A model generated the notes under the pieces. The model was not told the origin of the DNA and searched no databases. It saw only the letters and a program-made list of their open reading frames with translations. A DNA stretch of 12,808 bases from Coemansia sp. RSA 1804. Lineage: Eukaryota; Kickxellomycota; Kickxellomycetes; Kickxellales; Kickxellaceae. The stretch lies in the NCBI GenBank assembly GCA_027578815.1, contig JANBTH010000677.1, forward strand, positions 1 through 12,808. The letters are read 5' to 3'. The position numbers were made by a program, and so were the translations under genes. Below are positions 1 through 5,964 of this stretch, one piece after another; the stretch's first letter is position 1, and each line of letters opens with the position of its first letter.

Positions 1-816
1 TACAGAATTCTGTAGCTCTATACTCTCGCCATCAGTTGTGGGAATGACCAAGTCAGAAAGAGTTCTGATCCCTTGTCTTCGCATTTCACGTTCTGTTTGG
101 TAAGAAACAGTGAACTTGGAGCACACCCGAGGATGTTTGAGTGGGAGGTGTGCCAGTACCGATACTGAAGCTGAGTTCTCTGAAACTACTGCCTTACCAT
201 CCAGCTCATACCAAACGTTAAGCGAATGTCTTCAAAACTTGCCTATGCACTTGTCCCCAGTGCATCTGCTCATACCTGTGTATATCACAGTGGCTGAAGC
301 ACTATGCGCGATGGTGGATTGTAGCAGGAAACGAGCTGTGTGTCCCCATTGTGTAGGCTGTTTTGTACACCATGCTGCAGCCAGCCAAGAACCAAAAGTG
401 GCCACTGCATGTTTTCGGATAGGAAGTAGACCTAGGCCTCTCTTTCTCTTTTGCATTATTGCTATTCCATATTTTACCTGACTTCTTTTGGAATTCCACA
501 TAAACTGGTTCACCATAGTCCGCACCTGTCTTATGAACTCCTCAGTTAATGGAATGATGTGTGCAGCAAACCACACTTTGGTCAGTAAAACACTGTTTGC
601 TAATAGTGCTTGTCCCCACAGTGACAATGTCCTACCCTTCCAGTTTGCTATCTGGCTGGATATTTTCAATAGTAGATACTCCTCCATCGCACAGGTTGCA
701 ACACCGTTTGAGTCAAAGAGTATACTCAAGTACCGAATGGGTGTTTCATGGATATCGAATGGCACCATAAAAGTTGGGTTGCCTATTCTAAGCACTTCTG
801 TTTTGTATCGTAGACT
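1..816 (-). pseudogene. LINE (non-LTR) reverse transcriptase fragment, 5'-truncated and broken
   Basis: On the minus strand one frame is open from about 816 to the left edge except for a single TGA at 232-234. It reads as the thumb/post-catalytic part of a LINE reverse transcriptase: an EVLRIGN-type block near 800, then WKGRTLSLWGQALLANSVLL, then KVWFAAHIIPLT, then an FMWNSK block, then RGLGLLPI. This order is typical of fungal LINE ORF2 proteins. The catalytic YADD palm region would lie upstream (above 816) and is absent; an in-frame TAA stands at 817-819 and no RT-like sequence follows, so the copy is 5'-truncated, as is usual for LINE insertions. After the TGA the same frame continues for 77 codons to position 1, so the element goes on outside the window. 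It has no usable ATG at its head. The family is recognised by eye from motifs; the clade is not assigned. It is a dead copy, not an active gene. Confidence 0.85.
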
Positions 817-977
817 TTAAATTTTCTTTTAATAAATTCCTTCCAAGACTACCTAAAGAAACATCCTCCTTCCTAATAGTGAATATCGGTGCTTTTATAG
901 CCATCGATCATCCACTATTAAAAGAGTACACTACTATAGATCAAATCCTAATACGTAAATGCTACTTTTGATGACCA

Positions 978-1031
978 GAGATGTTTACTTTTGCTTCGAA
1001 TGTTAACATTCCAATCAAATGTTAACATCTC
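978..1031. repeat. Inverted repeat around a perfect GTTAAC palindrome
   Basis: Arms at 978-992 and 1017-1031 are inverted copies matching at 13 of 15 positions. Between them, 998-1011 is a perfect 14-bp palindrome (GAATGTTAACATTC). A second ATGTTAACAT palindrome at 1019-1028 overlaps the right arm. The core ATGTTAACAT therefore occurs twice in 30 bp. It could be a cruciform-forming relic of a small DNA transposon end or a paired protein-binding site; nothing decides between these. Confidence 0.6.
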
Positions 1032-1096
1032 CTATGTCATCATAACAATATGGCACATGATTTAGTAATAATGACTAAAAAAATTTGGTGCCTTGC

Positions 1097-1273
1097 ATGA
1101 GCAATTCAAAGCACAAGAAGTCTAAAAAGCATCGAAAGGTTACAGCTAATCCTAACCAATGATTTGTTACAATTGCAGAAATACTGGTTAGCAAGAATCA
1201 AGAAAATCTGGAAGCAATAAGGAATGAAAAAGCTTTAGATGAAGAGGTCAATTCTGACAGCCATAGTACTTGA
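1097..1273 (+). pseudogene. Possible broken small reading frame, unrecognised
   Basis: From the ATG at 1097 a lysine-rich stretch (MSNSKHKKSKKHRK) is followed by an in-frame TGA at 1160-1162, and the same frame then runs another 36 codons, rich in Glu, Asn and Lys, to a TGA at 1271-1273. The two halves look compositionally like one hydrophilic, charged protein piece with one nonsense codon. I do not recognise it. It may be a decayed gene or element fragment, or chance in AT-rich DNA. A 40-nt GT...AG segment at 1139-1178 around the stop is too short and shifts the frame, so splicing does not rescue it. Confidence 0.2.
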
Positions 1274-1451
1274 TTGCACAAGCTTTCAAATAAATAGTTC
1301 TATTTTAAATATAATTATTTTACAAAGTAGTGAACAAGGATTCTAATAATATTTTTACTAGAAAAATAGCTTTAGTATTCAGAGTTATTGTCAATTCAAA
1401 ATTTAAAGTTTGGCCAAAATTGTTTAGACAGCTGTTCCATAACTAGGGGTG

Positions 1452-1459
1452 TTCCAGAA
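1452..1459. promoter_or_regulatory. Heat-shock-element-like TTCnnGAA site
   Basis: TTCCAGAA is two inverted nGAAn units, and it sits inside a near-palindrome (GGTGTTC-CA-GAACCCC, 6 of 7 bases paired). It is 20 bp upstream of the TATA box of the hydrolase gene. A canonical HSE needs at least three units, and the flanking third-unit positions (GGG and CCA) do not match, so this is a weak site at best. Confidence 0.3.
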
Positions 1460-1479
1460 CCCCAGCAGTTGACATATGA

Positions 1480-1487
1480 TATAAATA
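1480..1487 (+). promoter_or_regulatory. TATA box of the bleomycin hydrolase gene
   Basis: TATAAATA lies 65 bp upstream of the first following ATG (1545), 82 bp from the ATG at 1562 and 277 bp from the preferred start at 1757. The segment after it is T-rich, as in fungal leaders. If transcription starts about 30 bp downstream, the mRNA begins near 1510 and contains all the upstream ATGs. Confidence 0.5.
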
Positions 1488-1544
1488 ATCTCTTGACCTG
1501 TTCTTTTCTTGTTTGTTGTCAATTCTTTTTGGCCATTTAAGCAC

Positions 1545-1604
1545 ATGCACTTGTCTTTACAATGGTTAATCAGAAATGCTGCACTTGCAATGCCATATCC
1601 TTGA
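1545..1604 (+). promoter_or_regulatory. Upstream ORF (19 codons) in the hydrolase leader
   Basis: This is the first ATG after the TATA box. It encodes 19 residues and stops with TGA at 1602-1604. It overlaps, in another frame, the ATG at 1562 that would open the longest version of the hydrolase. A second short uORF (1576-1617) uses the third frame. After these stops the next ATG is at 1757, the preferred hydrolase start, so reinitiation or leaky scanning could control hydrolase translation. This is inferred from sequence order only. Confidence 0.4.
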
Positions 1605-1756
1605 AGGGAGAATATAAACGCATAGGATTGCTTCCTTTTACTTTTGTTTCATTTTGCCGCCAGTTTATAATAAAAATTTTGCTCTTTTTCTATTTAAAGC
1701 TTTTTATACCAGCAAACTTGTTATTGTCTCGTATCGCTCTTTATTATTCTCTAGCA

Positions 1757-3226
1757 ATGAATGTTCTGAACGCTGACCAACTTTCCTCTTCTTCTCCGAC
1801 TACTGCCGAGTATATCTTGGTAGAGTATAATGGAAAGCTACCAGAGGAAACTTATAAATCAGATGACTCTGGTGTCGATGACAATTCCAAGCCTACTCAG
1901 GAAGTCACGCTTGGCCAGCTGGATTACTACAGCGAGGATTTTGATACCAACCTCAAGAACAGGCTAGCAGCCCTGACAATTTCAAGCGGATCCTACACCA
2001 GTGCTCTTGAGAACCGCAAAGTGTATCTGAACCACCCGCCGGTCTTCTCGCATACTCTAGAAACCGATAACCCAATCACTGACCAGAAAAACAGCGGCAG
2101 GTGTTGGATATTTGCGGGCTTCAACATGCTGCGCCATAGCATGATAAAGAACTGCAACCTCGCCAAACTGGAGCTCTCGCAGTCGTTCATCTTCTTTTAC
2201 GACAAGCTTGAAAAGTCCAACTGGTTCTTGGAAAACGTGCTGAAAACACTCGATGAGGATATTGATGGACACGCGATGAGGTTCTTGCTAAAGAACCCAG
2301 TGCAAGACGGCGGCCAATGGAGTATGTTTGTCGCGCTGGTTGAAAAGTACGGCGTCATGCCCAAGGACGTCTTTCCAGATACGTTTCATGCGTCAGACTC
2401 GGAGCAACTAGTTTGGCTGCTCAGCGTCAAGCTACGCGAGTACGCAAAGAAGATGCGCAACGAGCATGCTAAAGGAAAGGACATTGCCGAGATACGCAGA
2501 ATGAAGGGCCAGATGCTCAAGGAGATCCACAGAGTGGTATCAGTGTCTCTGAGCCAGCCGCCCAGCACGTTTAACTGGACATTCTATGACAAAGAAAAGA
2601 AGGTACATGGCCTCAAGAATGTTACACCGCTCCAGTTCTACAAAGACTACGTCAAGCAGGACTGCAAGAACTTTGTGTCGTTGATAAATGACCCACGCAA
2701 CGAGTATATGAGAAAGTACCTGGTGGAGTATCAGGGCAATGTCTACGGTGGAAATCCTGTGGAATTTGTCAATGTGGATATGGACCGCATTAAGAAGTAT
2801 GTTGTCAGTGTTGTAAAGTCCGGACGTCCTGTGTGGTTTGGCTGCGATATGGGGAAATTCTACTCTGCAAAACATGCGCTAATGGATCCCGAGCTTATCG
2901 ACTACAAGTCGGCGTTTGACTTTGACTTTGGAATGACAAAGATGGAACGCATGCAGTTTGGCGAGTGCACTATGACACACATAATGGTTCTAACGGGCGT
3001 TCACGTTGAAGATGATGGCAAGCCTGTTCGCTGGAGAGTCGAAAACTCATATGGCGAATCAGTCGGGGACAAGGGATACTTGACCATGACTGACAAGTGG
3101 TTTGACGAGTATGTCTTCCAGGTCGTGCTTGAGAAAAGTGATTTGCCTAAGGATGTTCTGGATGTGCTTGACCAGGAGGCTGCTGTGCTGCCATTCTGGG
3201 ACATTTTCGGTATAATGGGTCCGTAG
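1757..3226 (+). CDS. Bleomycin hydrolase (C1B cysteine aminopeptidase, Gal6/Lap3/BLMH family)
   Basis: Papain-like aminopeptidase of 489 residues (yeast Gal6 about 483, human BLMH 455). The family forms a hexameric, mainly cytosolic barrel that trims peptides, hydrolyses homocysteine thiolactone and inactivates bleomycin. Counting from this start, the oxyanion Gln110 and nucleophile Cys116 lie in DQKNSGRCWIFAG, His408 in MTHIMVLTGV and Asn430 in RVENSYGES. The C-terminus ends in LPFWDIFGIMGP, matching the self-inserting C-terminal arm whose usual form is LPAWDPMGAL. The usual Trp after the active-site Asn is Tyr here. The frame is open back to an ATG at 1562, adding 65 hydrophobic, T-rich-coded residues with no family match. 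I prefer 1757 because it gives family length, the base composition changes there, and the 1562 ATG is buried in a uORF. No intron is evident. The LINE remnant lies upstream; a membrane-protein gene follows in the same direction. Confidence 0.93.
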   Translation: MNVLNADQLSSSSPTTAEYILVEYNGKLPEETYKSDDSGVDDNSKPTQEVTLGQLDYYSEDFDTNLKNRLAALTISSGSYTSALENRKVYLNHPPVFSHTLETDNPITDQKNSGRCWIFAGFNMLRHSMIKNCNLAKLELSQSFIFFYDKLEKSNWFLENVLKTLDEDIDGHAMRFLLKNPVQDGGQWSMFVALVEKYGVMPKDVFPDTFHASDSEQLVWLLSVKLREYAKKMRNEHAKGKDIAEIRRMKGQMLKEIHRVVSVSLSQPPSTFNWTFYDKEKKVHGLKNVTPLQFYKDYVKQDCKNFVSLINDPRNEYMRKYLVEYQGNVYGGNPVEFVNVDMDRIKKYVVSVVKSGRPVWFGCDMGKFYSAKHALMDPELIDYKSAFDFDFGMTKMERMQFGECTMTHIMVLTGVHVEDDGKPVRWRVENSYGESVGDKGYLTMTDKWFDEYVFQVVLEKSDLPKDVLDVLDQEAAVLPFWDIFGIMGP

Positions 3227-3621
3227 TGTTCTCACTCCTGTTCCATGCGTGCTTTGATATAGTTCATTATAAGAGGAGTTTCCTGTTTATCTCTTTTCGG
3301 ACTTTCTATATATCGTCAATGCCATCATATGTGACATGTCTTATTCGACACACGACCTATTGTGTAACAATAATATGGATGATTACACAACTCATTGTTT
3401 TCTTCGGTCAAGGAAAAAAGTAAATAACAGAACCCCTGAAAACTACCAACATCATTCTTCCATCCGTGTTCTTATTTTTTTGTTAGTTTTAAAAGAGAAC
3501 TTTCCTTTACCAGATATAACAAGCTTTTGTAAGCAAGCGAAAAAGATGGAATAGAACAAAAGAGATGGCAAGCAAAAGCACGTCAATATCTCCTTTTTTC
3601 TGTTTTTGTTTCCCACCTAAT

Positions 3622-3747
3622 CCCCTTCTTTTTTTCGCTATACCTCACATCCCACCACCCCCTTCTTTTTTCATTTTACCCCTTCTTTTCTTGTTTTTGG
3701 AAGTTGATACGAGGTCTCAGAAAAAGAAAATACCTGAAAAGAAGGGG
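3622..3747. repeat. Three direct CCCCTTCTTTT copies plus one inverted copy
   Basis: CCCCTTCTTTT occurs at 3622-3632, 3659-3669 and 3679-3689. The inverted form GAAAAGAAGGGG is at 3736-3747 and pairs perfectly over 12 bp with 3679-3690, leaving a 45-nt loop. The CCCCT core equals the fungal stress-response element (STRE). The block could be a cluster of C2H2-factor sites for the downstream gene, a triplex-prone polypurine/polypyrimidine tract, or simple low-complexity sequence. Confidence 0.55.
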
Positions 3748-4182
3748 GGAAAGGCCAAGCTCACGGAGACCGTTATTGCATCTCCATATGTAGAAACAAA
3801 AAAGTTCATCATTTTTTCCCATTTTCATGCCCACACAGAAAGTCTTGTAAATCACAATGTTTCAAGGGTTTCCAAGCCAAATTGTAGCCCTCACATTTCA
3901 GAAATGAGAGTGAATAATTTAAGGGGCTGACTGTACACTTCTAGCTTTGTTACAATAACCACGGGTTGAGAGAGAAAGGGCAAAAGAGCGAAAGAAAAAC
4001 CTACCACATATCCCTGAACACAAAATCCTCAAAAAGGAGGTTGCAACATGACAACGTCCCTAGTTCTCTGTTCACATCTTCTAACAAGCAAACAAACTTA
4101 CAAGCAAAAAAAGCAAAAGAACCGGCACTTTAAAAGCCCCACTGTTCGGTGGCGACCCATTTCAATTGCCAAAGAGAAAATA

Positions 4183-4298
4183 GTAAGCCTTGTTTCGTGT
4201 TCGCAAGTTCTCCTTTCATAAAAATAAATCTATTGTACATGTTATTCAAACCCTAAGCTAGTATAGAGCTTACTCACATCCAACTGCTTCTTTGGCAG
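4183..4298 (+). other. Candidate 5'-leader intron (116 nt) of the 4333 gene
   Basis: Donor GTAAGC at 4183; branch-like CTTAC/CTCAC at 4269-4277, 22-26 nt before the end; pyrimidine run and acceptor TTTGGCAG ending at 4298. The spliced leader would place only 34 nt between the junction and the ATG at 4333, removing most of the leader and the end of an upstream short frame. Only splice-signal matches support it; the coding sequence does not depend on it. Confidence 0.35.
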
Positions 4299-4332
4299 CC
4301 ACTCAAACAGCAAGGAAGAGAGAGCAAAGGAA

Positions 4333-4824
4333 ATGACAAGCGCAACAAGAGTGATTCCGGCTATTGTGACGATACTCGTTTTCATCGTGCTCAGTATCTG
4401 CTTGTGCAGCGGTAGGGTCAGAGCCTGGAGAAAGCTACAGCAGTTCCGCTTTAAACACCGGCGCCGTCTTGCAGAAGCCCGGAGAGATCGCGAAAGAAGA
4501 CGGACTAGGTCGTTCCATAATCGCCCTCATAGCCAAGACCAACGCAGCAACTCCATGCCATCCTCAGATGCCGGTGCCATGTCTGCCGAGCGCAACGAGA
4601 TTCAGTGCCATGACTCCTTTTCCAACTCCTTTCTTCCGCTTTATGAGCCACCGCCTCCTGCATATACCCCTGATACTCATCATTCTGCAGATATTCCTAC
4701 GACAAAAGGCTGTTTGGCTCCGTATAATGGCCACAACACCTTTCAATACGCAAAAGACAAACACGATGACAATTCCGATATATATGTCGTTGTTATCCAA
4801 TCATCCTGTCAGCCATCTTCGTGA
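4333..4824 (+). CDS. Small single-pass membrane protein with LPxY/PPxY motifs, Rcr-like
   Basis: Predicted 163 residues. A transmembrane segment spans about residues 7-25 (VIPAIVTILVFIVLSICLC), with Cys23 and Cys25 at its cytosolic edge as possible palmitoylation sites. It is followed by a very Arg-rich stretch (28-57), which argues for an N-out/C-in topology. The Ser/Asn-rich tail carries LPLY at 101-104 and PPAY at 108-111, a tandem L/PPxY pair of the type bound by WW domains of Rsp5/Nedd4 ubiquitin ligases. Short N-terminus, one TM, basic juxtamembrane block and PY motif is the architecture of yeast Rcr1/Rcr2 (RCR family), endosomal/vacuolar adaptors that steer membrane proteins. The resemblance is architectural; I see no long sequence match, so function is inferred. 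The ATG at 4333 precedes the TM in a purine-rich leader, with no good in-frame alternative. No TATA box is clear. Confidence 0.7.
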   Translation: MTSATRVIPAIVTILVFIVLSICLCSGRVRAWRKLQQFRFKHRRRLAEARRDRERRRTRSFHNRPHSQDQRSNSMPSSDAGAMSAERNEIQCHDSFSNSFLPLYEPPPPAYTPDTHHSADIPTTKGCLAPYNGHNTFQYAKDKHDDNSDIYVVVIQSSCQPSS

Positions 4825-5443
4825 TATGACAACAGGAAAGGTGTGGCAGAGACGTTAGACAGTATATGGCCGTCTTGTTTGCGTCATATTCGGTGATCCG
4901 AAAACGGTTAATAACTGACAATTCAGCAACACAGCAGAAACAGATGTGCTAACACTAATAACACACATTATTAATGAGATAAAAGAAGAGAGAGGAATGA
5001 AACCCTCAACAGAGTTCACTAATGCATTCATCTAGCACCTCTTTAAACGCAAGCACCAGCAACATTTGTTATCGGATTCATGTCAGGCTCCTCACCACCA
5101 GCCGCTCTTTCTATCTCCATAAAACTATGAGCAAATGATGCAAAAATTCAATCCACAAGTGGACGAGTTGAATGCGCCACACATCATTTCTTTTTCCATC
5201 TCTTTTCATCCTTCTTCGACCTTGAACATACTTGCATCCTTCTTTTTATTCTCCCCTGCTCATCATCCAAAAGATTTATTCTTGCAAACCTGGCAAAATA
5301 CTGACGCATTTTCATTGCTTAATTCTGGGAAAGAAAAGCAATGAATAACCAGCCCTCTCTTCTTTCTTCTTTTCTTGCATTATATTTACTAGATATTTTA
5401 TAATATATTACTTATCGCTTAATTGTAGCCAAAGTCTACTTTT
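4825..5443. other. Spacer between two plus-strand membrane-protein genes
   Basis: AT-rich, with no supported gene. It should contain the 3' UTR of the gene ending at 4824 and the promoter of the gene starting at 5444. A pyrimidine-rich run at 5353-5377 and the TATA box at 5399-5407 mark the promoter end. A 69-codon frame at 5135-5344 has no recognisable content. Confidence 0.6.
5399..5407 (+). promoter_or_regulatory. TATA box of the small spliced gene
   Basis: TATAATATA lies 37 bp upstream of the ATG at 5444, close to the spacing seen for the zinc-finger gene (39 bp from box end to ATG). The position supports 5444 rather than 5562 as the first codon of the mRNA. Confidence 0.45.
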
Positions 5444-5765
5444 ATGACTTTAGCCCAAAGCACTGTGTATATTGCCATTGCCATTATTATATACGATATC
5501 ACACCATTTGAAATCGTTTATTTATATTTACACAAGTATACGCACCGCCAGTGGACTGGACATGTGGAGCATAATAAAGACGCTCAATCTGGCAGTAATG
5601 GTTTCGTTACTGTACAACGCGCTTCTACTTGCACATATCGGCTATAGCGTCTACAGAAAGCCCAACATATGTTACGTTTACGAGCTAAGCGACACACCTT
5701 GCAGCATTTTTGGCAACCCTCACAATGTCATATCCAATCCTTACGGCTGTGGGCTAGCACGCTAG
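5444..5765 (+). CDS. Probable two-exon gene for a 78-residue membrane protein, unrecognised
   Basis: Proposed join of 5444-5466 and 5552-5765. Exon 1 encodes MTLAQSTV (the Val codon spans the junction); exon 2 continues in frame with GLDMWSIIKTLNL. The 78-residue product has one hydrophobic segment at about 19-42 (LNLAVMVSLLYNALLLAHIG), then a short polar tail with Cys48, Cys58 and Cys74, so it may be a signal-anchored protein with a possibly disulfide-bonded lumenal tail. Support comes from a TATA box 37 bp before the ATG, a canonical intron, frame continuity, and the rise in GC from the intron to exon 2. I recognise no family. The alternative is an unspliced 67-residue protein starting at the ATG at 5562, with the same TM and tail. 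The unspliced frame from 5444 (67 codons to 5647) reads through the AT-rich intron and is less likely. Confidence 0.5.
5467..5551 (+). other. Predicted intron (85 nt) in the small membrane-protein gene
   Basis: Donor GTATAT at 5467; branch-like TTTAC at 5527-5531 with its A 21 nt before the end; acceptor CGCCAG ending at 5551. The interior is AT-rich relative to exon 2. Removal joins the ATG at 5444 in frame with the 5562 reading frame. The neighbouring GT at 5465 would shift the frame, so 5467 is the donor of choice. Confidence 0.5.
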
Positions 5766-5918
5766 AGCTTTACATGGGGTGATTAGCTGATCCCAGATCA
5801 TGTGAATTGAGCGTATAACCCCTTAAATTCAATTTTGCTGTAGCTTGCAAACACTGTCGTTATTTATATTTTTCAAATTTTCTAGTATTCTTTTTTCTGC
5901 TTGTTAATTCTGTTCTTG

Positions 5919-5926
5919 TATAAAAT
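5919..5926 (+). promoter_or_regulatory. TATA box of the zinc-finger gene
   Basis: TATAAAAT begins 46 bp upstream of the ATG at 5965, implying a very short leader. A CCCCTT (STRE-like) block lies upstream at 5819-5824. Confidence 0.55.
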
Positions 5927-5964
5927 AATATTGCATTATCGAACTCTAGATACGGACACCAACA

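Larger units (their letters stand above)
817..1544. other. AT-rich spacer between LINE remnant and hydrolase gene
   Basis: No intact gene is visible. The stretch holds an inverted-repeat/palindrome cluster (978-1031), a short broken reading frame (1097-1273), and, at its right end, the HSE-like site and TATA box of the hydrolase promoter. It lies next to the truncated end of the LINE copy, so any target-site duplication of that insertion would begin just after 816; the other copy would be outside the window. Confidence 0.6.
3227..4332. other. 1.1-kb spacer: hydrolase 3' end and leader/promoter of the next gene
   Basis: Nothing here looks like a conserved protein. The stretch contains the hydrolase 3' UTR (AATAAT near 3369), a strongly pyrimidine-rich block (about 3589-3698) followed by a purine-rich one (about 3719-3750), and a candidate leader intron of the downstream gene (4183-4298). 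Short ATG-initiated frames occur (3336-3554, 72 codons; 4048-4221, 57 codons) but have no family features; the second could act as a uORF if transcribed. A TTTAAAA near 4127 is a weak TATA candidate. Confidence 0.6.

Noticed and set aside
110..481. Plus-strand frame of 123 codons
   Set aside because: Antisense to the LINE reverse-transcriptase frame, with a GTG rather than ATG start and no recognisable content.
1139..1178. 40-nt GT...AG segment that would remove the TGA at 1160
   Set aside because: Too short for a normal fungal intron, and removing 40 nt shifts the downstream frame into a stop.
1562..1756. 65-residue N-terminal extension as part of the main hydrolase protein
   Set aside because: No family match, T-rich leader-like composition, and its ATG is covered by an overlapping uORF. 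Kept only as a possible alternative isoform.
3336..3554. 72-codon ATG frame after the hydrolase
   Set aside because: AT-rich 3' UTR position, no domain or TM pattern, and a length expected by chance.
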